NCBI GenBank assembly: GCA_964244295.1
Contig: CAXTIG010000039.1
Span: 9,633-73,632 of the forward strand
Length of the DNA: 64,000 nucleotides
Direction of reading: 5' to 3'
DNA from: JAJAZB01 sp964244295
GTDB lineage: Bacteria; Bacteroidota; Bacteroidia; Cytophagales; Spirosomataceae
The translations under genes were made by a program, and so were the position numbers. Below are positions 41,154 through 49,012 of this stretch, one piece after another (position 1 is the stretch's first letter; every line of letters starts with the position of its first letter). The notes below the pieces were generated by a model. The model was not told the DNA's origin. It ran no database searches and saw only the letters and a program-made list of their open reading frames with translations.

Positions 41154-42044
41154 TCAAAAAAAGCGGTCGAGCGTCAGCAAGCCGAAGAAGGCGTTCAGGC
41201 AAAGCGACCCTAGGGCGTTGAGGTTCATCGTCGAGCGGAAGTTGGCCTGGCGGGCATCGCGGAAGGCGCGGAGTTGCCAGGTCAGGAAGTAAATGACCAC
41301 CGGTCCGAGGCAGGCCAGGTACAGGAAAAACTGCGGAAGGCTGAGGGCGGTTTTTTCCCGCAGGAAAAAGAAAAACCCGAGCGTAACCAAGCCAAATACC
41401 GCGCCCGTAAACAGAAACGTGCCCCGGATGCCGAGCAGGCGGCTCATGGTCAAATCGCCGCGCCGGGCGTCTTCGTCGTGCTGGTAAATCTGGGACATGG
41501 GGTAAAAACCGAGCAGGTTGGCCGTGGCAAGTAGCGCCGGAAATCCGTGTTGCCAGCGGGTTAGTTCGGTCAACGTAAGGCCGTCTACCGCCTGTAAAAC
41601 AGCGAGGTACGTAAATCCGCCCTGGAACAGACCGATGACGAGCCAACTCAGCACCGGGTATTTTTTCAGGCGAATTTTGTCGTTCGAATACGCTTTGGAA
41701 ATGAGGCTGTACACGAGCATCGCCAGCGCGAAAGGCCACCCGACGAGCCACAGACTCAACACCAGCGCCAGGCCGTCGAGTGCCCAGGCGAGGCGGTGCA
41801 GGCGTTCGTCCACGGGCGGTGGGTTTTCGAGGCCGCCGATGGGGCCTTCGTCGCGGTCGAAGTACGAGTTGTAGGCGTTGGAGGCGGGATAAATCAGCAG
41901 GTGCAGAATCACAAATACGGCCACCGCCCGGCCCAGGTGGGGGTGCTGGCTCTGGCTGAGGGCAAACCAGTACACCGGCATCAAAAACAGCGAAAACGGA
42001 ATTCGCAGGTGCAGCAGTAAATCGCGGGAGAGTGTCGGGGGCAT
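41154..42044 (-). CDS. UbiA-family prenyltransferase-like membrane protein
   Basis: 296 residues from the ATG at 42044 (MPPTLSRDLLLHLRIPFSLF), about eight or nine membrane helices. NAYNSYFDRDEGPIGG (about 61) matches the first Asp-rich site of UbiA enzymes (N-x3-D-x3-D type). The second site is represented by SKAYSNDKIRLKKYP and YQHDEDARRGDLTM, which bind prenyl diphosphate. It probably joins a prenyl chain to an acceptor in the membrane. It is divergent from a type III polyketide synthase only 62 bases away, suggesting a joint product (prenylated phenolic or quinone-like lipid), by inference. Confidence 0.8.
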   Translation of the reverse strand: MPPTLSRDLLLHLRIPFSLFLMPVYWFALSQSQHPHLGRAVAVFVILHLLIYPASNAYNSYFDRDEGPIGGLENPPPVDERLHRLAWALDGLALVLSLWLVGWPFALAMLVYSLISKAYSNDKIRLKKYPVLSWLVIGLFQGGFTYLAVLQAVDGLTLTELTRWQHGFPALLATANLLGFYPMSQIYQHDEDARRGDLTMSRLLGIRGTFLFTGAVFGLVTLGFFFFLREKTALSLPQFFLYLACLGPVVIYFLTWQLRAFRDARQANFRSTMNLNALGSLCLNAFFGLLTLDRFF

Positions 42045-42106
42045 GACCGAACTGGCAGGCTTTTTTGTGCAAGTTTGCGTAAATCTTACCACTTCCCCCG
42101 TTTTCC

Positions 42107-43303
42107 ATGCCCGGCAGTTTTATCAATGCCCTCGGAACGGCCGTCCCCGAGCCTTGCTTTTCCCAAAACCAGATTGCCGAATTCATGGCCTCGGCGCTGC
42201 GTTTCGGCGAAACCGACCGCCGCCGACTGGGGGCGCTGTACCGCAGTACGAAAATCGATCAGCGCCATAGCGTGCTGCCCGACTACGGGCGGCAACCGGG
42301 CGAATTCACGTTTTACCCCAACACCCCCGACCTCGAACCCTTCCCGACCGTGACCCAGCGCATGGCCGTGTACCGGCGCGAGGCGCTGCCGCTGGCCTTG
42401 CGGGCGGTGGAAGCGTGCTTGGGGGTAGAAGTGATGGCGGGAGAATTGGAGGAAGAAGAATCGCTGACGGGATTTTCGACGGGAACTAACTCGCAGCTGG
42501 AACCGCTGACAGGGCTTGCAGCCGCTGTCAGGGTTCCGATTACCCACCTCATCACCGTTAGTTGCACGGGCATGTACGCGCCGGGGCTGGACATCGACCT
42601 GGTCAACGCCCTCGGCCTGCCCACCACGGTGCAGCGCACGGCCATCAATTTTATGGGTTGCTACGGAGCCTTCAACGGGCTGAAAGCCGCCGATGCCATC
42701 GTGCGGGCCTACCCCGAAGCGCGGGTGCTGGTGGTGGCGGTGGAATTGTGTACGATTCATTTTCAGAAAAAATCGGAGGATGATTTCCTACTCTCCAACG
42801 CCCTGTTCGCCGACGGAGCCGCCGCCGCGCTCGTCGAAAGCCGCCCCCGCCCGGACGGCCCCTCGCTGCAGATGCGGCAGTTTTTCTGCGACCTCTACCC
42901 CGACGGTGCCCCCGACATGGCCTGGCACGTGGCCGAATTTGGCTTTGAAATGACCCTGTCGAGCTACATCCCGAAACTGGTGAAGCGGGGCATCGGCCAG
43001 TTGGTCGAGCGGCTGCTGCATCAAGCGGGCCTCGACCGCGAAGCGGTGAGTTTGTACGCCATGCACCCCGGCGGCAAGGCCATCCTCGAAGCCATCGAAC
43101 AAGCCCTGAACCTTACGCCCGCCGACAACCGCCACGCCTACGCCGTGCTGCGGGAGTACGGCAACATGTCGTCGGCGACGGTGCTTTTTGTGTTGGAAAA
43201 ACTACTTTCCCAATTAACCCCCGCCGACACAGGTCGAAGCGTGCTGAGTTGCGCCTTCGGGCCGGGGTTGACGCTGGAGGCGGCGGTGCTGGAGGTTACT
43301 TAA
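42107..43303 (+). CDS. Type III polyketide synthase (chalcone/stilbene synthase family)
   Basis: 398 residues with the thiolase fold. Catalytic triad: Cys153 in ITHLITVSCTGMYAPGLDID, His in LYAMHPGGKAILEAI (about 325) and Asn in REYGNMSSATVLFVLEKL (about 358). RTAINFMGCYGAFNGLKAAD is the family block after the active site, and FGPGLTLEAAVL the C-terminal loop. The product cannot be predicted: alkylpyrone, alkylresorcinol and others are possible. Oddity: some 25 extra residues precede the ITHLI strand, part of them encoded by a palindrome (42499-42537). Its stop codon is inside another palindrome shared with the convergent peptidase gene. Confidence 0.9.
   Translation: MPGSFINALGTAVPEPCFSQNQIAEFMASALRFGETDRRRLGALYRSTKIDQRHSVLPDYGRQPGEFTFYPNTPDLEPFPTVTQRMAVYRREALPLALRAVEACLGVEVMAGELEEEESLTGFSTGTNSQLEPLTGLAAAVRVPITHLITVSCTGMYAPGLDIDLVNALGLPTTVQRTAINFMGCYGAFNGLKAADAIVRAYPEARVLVVAVELCTIHFQKKSEDDFLLSNALFADGAAAALVESRPRPDGPSLQMRQFFCDLYPDGAPDMAWHVAEFGFEMTLSSYIPKLVKRGIGQLVERLLHQAGLDREAVSLYAMHPGGKAILEAIEQALNLTPADNRHAYAVLREYGNMSSATVLFVLEKLLSQLTPADTGRSVLSCAFGPGLTLEAAVLEVT
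42499..42537. repeat. Small palindrome inside the type III PKS gene
   Basis: GGAACCGCTGACAG (42499-42512) faces CTGTCAGGGTTCC (42525-42537), one base different in length, around GGCTTGCAGCCG. In frame it encodes EPLTGLAAAVRV, a few residues before catalytic Cys153. CTGACAG words also flank the pabB element. Confidence 0.65.
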
Positions 43304-43397
43304 TGTGCGAATTTCTAATGTGCGAATTTCCAATAGAAACACGGTCAAAATCTGCATTTCTCATTGGAAATTACCACATTAGAAATTCGCACATTAA
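43300..43397. repeat. Palindrome between the PKS and subtilase genes, covering the PKS stop codon
   Basis: Perfect 23-bp arms (43300-43322 and 43375-43397) with tandem AATGTGCGAATTTC words; an inner AATTTCCAAT/ATTGGAAATT pair extends the hairpin. The PKS stop TAA (43301-43303) lies in the left arm; the right arm ends three bases before the peptidase stop. Confidence 0.9.
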
Positions 43398-43400
43398 AAG

Positions 43401-44576
43401 TTATTCCCTCGCTATCGGGTCCGCCACGCCGTCCGGGTCGTTGCGGGCGATGCCTCGGGTGGGAAGGTTTTTGCCGCGAATCAGGAGCAGCCCGGCTACG
43501 TGCGGCGCGGCCATCGAGGTGCCCGACAGGATGGCGTAACGGCCGCCCCGGTACGTCGAGGCGATGTGCACGCCGTAGGCGGCCACGTCTACCACGTCGT
43601 TGCCGTAATTGGAAAAACTCGCGAAGGCATCCGTGCTGTCTACCGCCGAGACGGTAAACACGTTGGGGTGGTTGAAGCGGGCGGGCGAAAAGTCGCGGGC
43701 GGGTTTGCCTTCGTTGCCCGCCGCCACGGCGAACAAAATGCCCGCGTCGGCGGCGGCTTTGATTTGCCGTTCGAGACTCTGGGAAATGCCATCGCCGCCC
43801 AGGCTCAGGTTGACCACGTCGCCGGGCTGGCCGTTTTGCACGACGTGCGCCACGGCCTGAATTGTGGATGAAAGCCGCCCCTCGCCTTCCTGGTCGAGTA
43901 CCTTCAGCGCCACCAGTTTCACCCCCGATGCGATTCCTAAAACCCCTTGTTTGTTGTTGAGCGCCCCGATCACGCCCGCCACGTGGCTTCCATGTCCGTT
44001 TTCGTCGTCCGCCGAGGTTTGACCGCTGACGAACGAGCGGCTGCGGGTCTGGTCCACGTTGAGGTCGGGATGGTCGAGGTCGATGCCAGTGTCGATGATC
44101 CAGGCGGTTTTTTCGGAGAAATTAAGCCCGTTGCCGTAGCCAGTTTTGCGCACGTCCCAAGTCAGGCTGCGGGGTTCGGCCACTTCTAGGCAACCGCACA
44201 TCGACACGATGCGGTCTGGTTCGACCGATTGCACGCGGGAATCCTGCTGAAGTTGCGTGGCCTGTGCTTCGGTCAAGCGGGCCACCATTCCCGGCGCGGC
44301 TCCTTCAAACCGCGCCCCGACCGCCGAGACGGGTACCGCGTAGCGACTTAGCACAGTGCCCACCGGGTCGGCCAGCCGAGCCACAATTCCACCGGGCAAT
44401 ATTTCGGTTTTATGAAAACTAACAATGTATTCACCGGGGATAATTTCGCCGTTGCGGGTGGAAGCTTTGACCAGGCAATCCTCTGGCGTTTGGGCTTCCG
44501 TCGCGTCGCGGCGGCAGGATTCGGTACCCGTCAGGACGATTCCCAGCAGGAAGAAAAGAGGCAGAACACGCTTCAT
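43401..44576 (-). CDS. S8 family subtilisin-like serine peptidase, lipoprotein
   Basis: 391 residues. Lipoprotein signal LGIVLTGTESCRR (Cys about 21). An inhibitor-I9-like propeptide (about 45-125: GEYIVSFHKTE, LTEAQATQLQQDSRVQSVEP) is followed by the peptidase domain. Triad: Asp in AWIIDTGIDLDHPDL (about 163), His in DDENGHGSHVAGVIG (about 196) and Ser in AILSGTSMAAPHVAGLLL (about 358); oxyanion Asn in AVAAGNEGKP. The arrangement is proteinase K-like, acting outside the cytoplasm. The gene converges on the PKS gene through a shared palindrome. Confidence 0.92.
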   Translation of the reverse strand: MKRVLPLFFLLGIVLTGTESCRRDATEAQTPEDCLVKASTRNGEIIPGEYIVSFHKTEILPGGIVARLADPVGTVLSRYAVPVSAVGARFEGAAPGMVARLTEAQATQLQQDSRVQSVEPDRIVSMCGCLEVAEPRSLTWDVRKTGYGNGLNFSEKTAWIIDTGIDLDHPDLNVDQTRSRSFVSGQTSADDENGHGSHVAGVIGALNNKQGVLGIASGVKLVALKVLDQEGEGRLSSTIQAVAHVVQNGQPGDVVNLSLGGDGISQSLERQIKAAADAGILFAVAAGNEGKPARDFSPARFNHPNVFTVSAVDSTDAFASFSNYGNDVVDVAAYGVHIASTYRGGRYAILSGTSMAAPHVAGLLLIRGKNLPTRGIARNDPDGVADPIARE

Positions 44577-45009
44577 TTTGGTTTGTTTTTGGGGGAAACG
44601 TAGAAGCGTGTTTCAAGCCGGAAGGGGTTGGTTTTGGGGTGGTCGATGCGTGGAGGAGTAACGGGTTTGGGGAATGAAAAATTTCCTGAAATCCCGTTGC
44701 GTCGGCAAAAAAAGGGATTCCCCTCAGGGGAGTTGCAGCGGACACGGCGCGGTACGGGCGGCTTCTGTACCCTCCTGGCAGGCAGCAAGTACCCCGTCCA
44801 AAACGCGCTTCACTAGCGGCCAACCCAGGCGAACACCGGCCCGGCCTGGTAGCCACCTCCTCAAAGCGGGTTTCCCGGTTCATCCTACCAGGCTACCCCG
44901 CTTGGCCTGGTTTCCCTATTTTTGGCACGATGGGCCTGTTTCTCCTTTCCCCGCGTGCCCCCTTCCCGGTTTTTGTTTACTTTTACAGCCTGTTTTTTTC
45001 TGAAAAATC
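44577..45009. other. Intergenic region with GC-rich inverted repeats
   Basis: About 430 bases between divergent genes. No convincing gene. GGCCTGGTAGCC near 44843 is partly repeated inverted at 44885-44910 (CTACCAGGC and GGCCTGG), which could form a hairpin. No clear promoter was seen. Confidence 0.45.
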
Positions 45010-45576
45010 ATGGCTAAAATTCCCGGCAACAAATACCAGATTCCGTACGGACAGAATCCTAACCCGACGCCTTCGACCGGCATCCGCACCAAGAAATACG
45101 CCCTCGAAACCAAAACCTACATCAGCCTGGCCATGCGGCAGTGGTTCCAGAAACAGTGGATGTGGGGCTTCGTGCCGCTCGGTTTGATTGTACTCAACGT
45201 GGTACTCAACCTCACCAACGCGTACCCCAACTGGTGGATTTACCTCGTGGTGGTGCTTGGCGCGGTGCTTTACGTGCTGTTTTGGGGGATTCAGTTTACA
45301 GGCGTGACCCAACTGGAACAGAACAAACCGCTTTTTCAACGGTACAGCTACGAAATCGACAGTCGGCAGATTTTGATGCGGATCAATGCCAAAGAAGGCG
45401 GCATCATCAAGTGGGACATGATTCAGAGCGTTCAGAAAAATAAGGAAGCCTACGTGCTGATGATGGGCAAGTACCAGTTCTTGTACCTGCCCTACTCTAT
45501 TTTCAGTTCCGACAACGACCTGCGTTTCTTCGACAGCCTGCTGCGGCGGAAGGAGTTGCTAAAAGACAAGGTGTAA
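45010..45576 (+). CDS. YcxB-like two-helix membrane protein
   Basis: 188 residues. A soluble N-terminus (AKIPGNKYQIPYGQNPNP) is followed by two membrane helices (about 60-100: WGFVPLGLIVLNVVLNL, WIYLVVVLGAVLYVLFWGI), then a cytosolic domain (RYSYEIDSRQILMRI, GIIKWDMIQSVQKNKEAYVL, FLYLPYSIFSSDNDLRFF) that fits the YcxB-like pattern. Function unknown. A single gene; its start is preceded by TTTTTTCTGAAAAATC. Confidence 0.7.
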   Translation: MAKIPGNKYQIPYGQNPNPTPSTGIRTKKYALETKTYISLAMRQWFQKQWMWGFVPLGLIVLNVVLNLTNAYPNWWIYLVVVLGAVLYVLFWGIQFTGVTQLEQNKPLFQRYSYEIDSRQILMRINAKEGGIIKWDMIQSVQKNKEAYVLMMGKYQFLYLPYSIFSSDNDLRFFDSLLRRKELLKDKV

Positions 45577-45661
45577 CGAAATCCGGTCGGGGAGCGCTGA
45601 CTGCGCATGGAGTTCCAGTTAGGGTATAGCCATTCATACGTGACCTTTTCTTAAAATTCAC

Positions 45662-46105
45662 ATGAAAAAATTACTCATTATCAGCGCCTTACTCGTCGGT
45701 AGTCTGACAGGTTTTGCGCAGCAGAAAATGGCGAAAGCGGCGGATACGCCCGCCCAGGCCCTAACCCCAAAAGCGCCCGAAGACACCGAGGACACGCTCT
45801 ACCACCGCCGGGCGCAGGTGACTACTCAGGAATTTACGAAAGACGTAGAAACCCGCGTGGACCTGCCCAGCGGCTACACCTTCGTGCTGAAAGACGGTCA
45901 GAACTTGAAAATAACGGGAGGCGACTCGACGAAAATCCCCTATTTCCTCCTAGGCGACCAGCCCGCCACGCGCCAGCAACTCGAAGCCCTCAGCGCCGCC
46001 GACGTGACGAACGTGTCCATCTGGAAACGGCAGAAAGCCACCGTGGCCCACGGCGAAAAAGCCAGGCACGGCGTGGTGATTGTTCGAGTAAAGAGAAAAG
46101 AGTAG
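45662..46105 (+). CDS. Secreted hypothetical protein whose C-terminus is encoded by a palindrome
   Basis: 147 residues. Signal peptide about 1-20 (KKLLIISALLVGSLTGFAQ). The mature part holds TRVDLPSGYTFVLKDGQNLK and ALSAADVTNVSIWKR, without a recognised family. The last codons (VKRKE and stop) fall within the left arm of a perfect 30-bp palindrome, so the original C-terminus may have been replaced when the repeat arrived. Confidence 0.65.
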   Translation: MKKLLIISALLVGSLTGFAQQKMAKAADTPAQALTPKAPEDTEDTLYHRRAQVTTQEFTKDVETRVDLPSGYTFVLKDGQNLKITGGDSTKIPYFLLGDQPATRQQLEALSAADVTNVSIWKRQKATVAHGEKARHGVVIVRVKRKE

Positions 46106-46180
46106 AGAGGATAGAGAAAAGCATCCGCCGCCGCAAACCGCGTGGCGTGTCTTTTCTCTATCCTCTCTACTCTTTTCTCT
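46092..46180. repeat. Perfect 30-bp-arm palindrome at the end of the 45.7 kb gene
   Basis: Arms 46092-46121 and 46151-46180 (core AGAGTAGAGAGGATAGAG), 29-base loop. The stop TAG at 46103-46105 is within the left arm. The right arm ends seven bases before the end of the convergent LysM gene. Confidence 0.92.
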
Positions 46181-46187
46181 GACTAAA

Positions 46188-46934
46188 TTATTCTTTCGTC
46201 GAATACGGAATAATCAGCTTTTCGCCCCGGTCGGTGCGGTTTTTGGTTTTGCCGTTGGCCGCCATCAGTTGCTCCACGGTGACACCGTACTTCTGAGCCA
46301 CCACGCGCATAATATCGCCCGGCCCGACGGTGTGAATGGCCCGCACCGGGATTTTCAGTTTCGTCACTCCCACCTTGATTTTGCTGTCGTCCACGTCGGG
46401 ATTCAGTTTCTTCAGGGTTTCCCATTTCACGTTGTAGCGACTGGCGATGCCGTAAAACGTCTGCCCGTTGTCGACGGTCAGGGTGACCGTCGTACCCCCG
46501 GCGGGAACTTTGGCGGACGTAGCCTCGGGCTTGGGTTCTTCGGCTTCGGAAGCGGCGGGAGTTGGCTCAGGCTTTTTCTCGACGGGGACGGGGGCCAGTT
46601 TAGGCTTTTCCACTACTTTCTTGGGTGCTTCCTCGTCTACCTCAGATTCTGAGTTGCGGGCCTCGTCGTCCGACACGTTGGCCGGGGGCACGTAAATGTC
46701 GCGCTTTTCGAGCTTAGCCGGGGCAGGTTCGACGGGCTGTTCTACGTCGTCCGTCGCTTTGGTGGTCATCGTCGGGTCCTGGTTGACGTTGGTCAACTCC
46801 TGGGTCGACGAACTGGTGTCGGAGGCGTACTCGTAGCCCACGTACAGCAGCGCCGCGATGACAAACACCAGCACGGCCAGGGCGACAACGGGCAGTTTCG
46901 AGCCTTCTTCGGGACGTTGGTTGCGTTCTTCCAT
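46188..46934 (-). CDS. Membrane-anchored protein with two LysM domains
   Basis: 248 residues. One N-terminal helix (VVALAVLVFVIAALLYVGYE, about 16-35), then an acidic, Pro/Lys/Glu-rich spacer (about 40-145) and two LysM modules: TLTVDNGQTFYGIASRYNVK with VGVTKLKIPV, and HTVGPGDIMRVVAQKYGVTV with RGEKLIIPY. It should bind peptidoglycan in the periplasm, tethering the inner membrane to the wall. It converges on the secreted gene via the palindrome at 46092. Confidence 0.88.
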   Translation of the reverse strand: MEERNQRPEEGSKLPVVALAVLVFVIAALLYVGYEYASDTSSSTQELTNVNQDPTMTTKATDDVEQPVEPAPAKLEKRDIYVPPANVSDDEARNSESEVDEEAPKKVVEKPKLAPVPVEKKPEPTPAASEAEEPKPEATSAKVPAGGTTVTLTVDNGQTFYGIASRYNVKWETLKKLNPDVDDSKIKVGVTKLKIPVRAIHTVGPGDIMRVVAQKYGVTVEQLMAANGKTKNRTDRGEKLIIPYSTKE

Positions 46935-47026
46935 TTGGTTATTGAGTTGTTTGGGTAGTGGTTATTGGCTACTGGTTTTGGGGTTTTACCACGAACCAAT
47001 TAACCAATAACTGCTAACAAGTTCCC

Positions 47027-47503
47027 TCAGCGCAGCGACTGCCGCATGGTTTCTACTTTGGCTTCTAACGCCGTTTTATACGTCTGCAAGGTACGGGCGA
47101 CCTCGGAATTTTCAATGCCGATCATCTGCGCGGCCAGAATGCCCGCGTTGCGGGCGCCGTTGAGGGCCACCGTCGCTACGGGCACTCCGGCGGGCATTTG
47201 CAGGATCGACAACACCGAATCCCAGCCATCGATGCTGTTGCTCGATTTCACCGGCACGCCAATCACCGGTAGCGTGGTGAGTGAGGCCACCATGCCCGGC
47301 AGGTGCGCCGCCCCACCCGCCCCGGCGATGATGACTTTCAGCCCGCGCTCGCGGGCCGTCTGGGCGTATTCGACCATTCGCAGGGGTGTCCGGTGGGCCG
47401 ACACCACGTCGAGTTCGTAGGCCACGCCGAGTTCGGTGAGCGCATCGGCGGCTTCCTGCATGATGTTCAAATCGGAGCTACTGCCCATGATGATACCGAC
47501 CAT
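47027..47503 (-). CDS. purE: N5-carboxyaminoimidazole ribonucleotide mutase (PurE)
   Basis: 158 residues. It converts N5-CAIR to CAIR in purine synthesis. Family blocks: GIIMGSSSDLNIMQEAADAL at the start, VVSAHRTPLRMVEYAQTA (His general acid, about 42), KVIIAGAGGAAHLPGMVASL and PVIGVPVKSSNSIDGWDSVL. It lies downstream of purK on the same strand, with 128 bases between filled by a palindromic repeat. The presence of PurK defines this as class I PurE. Confidence 0.96.
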   Translation of the reverse strand: MVGIIMGSSSDLNIMQEAADALTELGVAYELDVVSAHRTPLRMVEYAQTARERGLKVIIAGAGGAAHLPGMVASLTTLPVIGVPVKSSNSIDGWDSVLSILQMPAGVPVATVALNGARNAGILAAQMIGIENSEVARTLQTYKTALEAKVETMRQSLR

Positions 47504-47520
47504 GTGTTATTTTTTTTATT

Positions 47521-47641
47521 GTCATCCTGAGCGCAGCGAAGGATCTCGTTAGCCATCCTCACACTCGGCTACGGGCTATCGTTGGATTATCGGCCCACTA
47601 GTCGGACGGTCAACGAGATCCTTCGCTGCGCTCAGGATGAC
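47521..47641. repeat. Palindromic repeat, ATCTCGTTG family, copy 3; supplies the purK stop codon
   Basis: Perfect 30-bp arms (47521-47550, 47612-47641; words GTCATCCTGAGCGCAGCG and GGATCTCGTT) with a 61-base loop. On the minus strand, purK reads ...CCC-ATT-CTG-TCA-TCC-TGA, the last two codons and the stop lying in the repeat. Confidence 0.92.
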
Positions 47642-48816
47642 AGAATGGGTGTATTTTTTTGGACTGAAACCACCTTCACCGCCTGCTGAACCAGCGCGAC
47701 TTTTTCTTTCAAAGCCGTCAGGTTCTCCCCCACTATCGTCACGTGCCCCATTTTCCGAAACGGTTTCGTCGTCTGTTTTCCGTACAAAAACGGGTGGACG
47801 CCCAGCATGGCCAGCAGGGTTTCCATGCCTTCGTAGCGGGCTTCGCCTTCGTGGCCGGGTTCGCCGAGGAGGTTGACCATCGCGGCGGCGGCGTGGGCGC
47901 GGGTATCGCCGAGGGGTAAACCCAGAATGGCCCGCAGGTGCTGCTCAAACTGGCTCACGTCGTTGGCCCGCAGGGTGTGGTGCCCGCTGTTGTGCGGGCG
48001 CGGGGCTACTTCGTTGATCAGGATTTCCCCCGGTCCGTCGTCACGGTTTTTTGTCAAAAACAATTCCACCGCCAGCAGCCCCACGATGCCGAAGGCCTCC
48101 GCCGTGCGGGTGGCGATGGCCTGGGCCTGGGCGTCTAGTTCCGGCGAAATTTCCGCCGGGGCGAAGAGGTACTCCACCAAATTGGCTTCGGGGTGAAAGA
48201 CCATCTCGACCGTCGGGAAGCAGCGCACTTCGCCGCTTTCGCTCCGGGCCACGATCACGGCCAGTTCTTTCTCAAAATCCACGGCCCGCTCGAGCACGCC
48301 CGGCGCGTCGAAGGCTTTGTCGAAATCAGCTTCCGAGGCGATGCGTTGCACGCCGCGCCCGTCGTAGCCGCCGGTGCCAAGCTTGTGGAAGGCGGGCAGA
48401 AAATGGGCGTACCGGCGCACGTCGGCGGCGGTTTCGGTCAAGACGAACTCGGAAGTGGGCAGGTTGTTTTCCCGAAAAAACTGCTTCTGGCGGCGTTTGT
48501 CTGCAATCAGTTCGACCACCTCCGGCTGGGGAAACACCTTCACGCCTTCGTCGCGGAGGCGCTTGAGGGCGTCGAGGTTTACACTTTCGATTTCGATACT
48601 GAGTACGTCCAGGCCGTGCCCAAATTGATAAACCGTTTCAAAATCCCGGAAGGACCCGAGCACGAACTGGGGCGCGATGGTCGCGCAGGGGGCGTCGGGG
48701 TCGGGGTCGAGCACACTTGGGCGGAGGTCGAAATCGATGGCGGCCTGGAGCAGCATCCGGCCCAACTGGCCGCCGCCGAGCAAACCCAGGCGGGTGGAAG
48801 GAGAAAACGCGGGCAT
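47632..48816 (-). CDS. purK: N5-carboxyaminoimidazole ribonucleotide synthase (PurK)
   Basis: 394 residues from the ATG at 48816, placed by LGLLGGGQLGRMLLQAAIDF at the N-terminus and by a TACCTTTG box four bases upstream. ATP-grasp enzyme: carboxylates AIR with bicarbonate and ATP. Blocks: DADKRRQKQFF-like region (LIADKRRQKQFFRENNLPT, about 105), GGYDGRGVQRI (about 155), FEKELAVIVARS, and LINEVAPRPHNSGHHTLRAN (about 275). Its last two residues and the stop come from the palindrome at 47521. Confidence 0.95.
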   Translation of the reverse strand: MPAFSPSTRLGLLGGGQLGRMLLQAAIDFDLRPSVLDPDPDAPCATIAPQFVLGSFRDFETVYQFGHGLDVLSIEIESVNLDALKRLRDEGVKVFPQPEVVELIADKRRQKQFFRENNLPTSEFVLTETAADVRRYAHFLPAFHKLGTGGYDGRGVQRIASEADFDKAFDAPGVLERAVDFEKELAVIVARSESGEVRCFPTVEMVFHPEANLVEYLFAPAEISPELDAQAQAIATRTAEAFGIVGLLAVELFLTKNRDDGPGEILINEVAPRPHNSGHHTLRANDVSQFEQHLRAILGLPLGDTRAHAAAAMVNLLGEPGHEGEARYEGMETLLAMLGVHPFLYGKQTTKPFRKMGHVTIVGENLTALKEKVALVQQAVKVVSVQKNTPILSS

Positions 48817-48820
48817 GGGG

Positions 48821-48828
48821 CAAAGGTA
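48821..48828 (-). promoter_or_regulatory. Putative -7 element TACCTTTG four bases before the purK start
   Basis: On the minus strand TACCTTTG-CCCC-ATG, the third exact case of this arrangement in the window. It predicts a leaderless purK mRNA. Confidence 0.45.
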
Positions 48829-49012
48829 GGCGGAGCACAGCGTGGGAAAACGGCCGGGACGCAATTTTTACGATCAGGCCCGGAGGAAAGGCGCCAACCG
48901 CCCGTGTAAAAACGACGCACCCGGTTTCGTCGGTTGCCTACCTTTTGTGCCTGATTCGCAGCGCCTTCGCGGGCCGGGCGATTCCCCACCACGCCAATCC
49001 CCTTTCCAAGCC

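Noticed and set aside
43300..43397. CRISPR-like reading of the tandem AATGTGCGAATTTC words
   Set aside because: Only two tandem units per arm and inverted orientation between arms: a palindrome, with no spacers and no cas genes.
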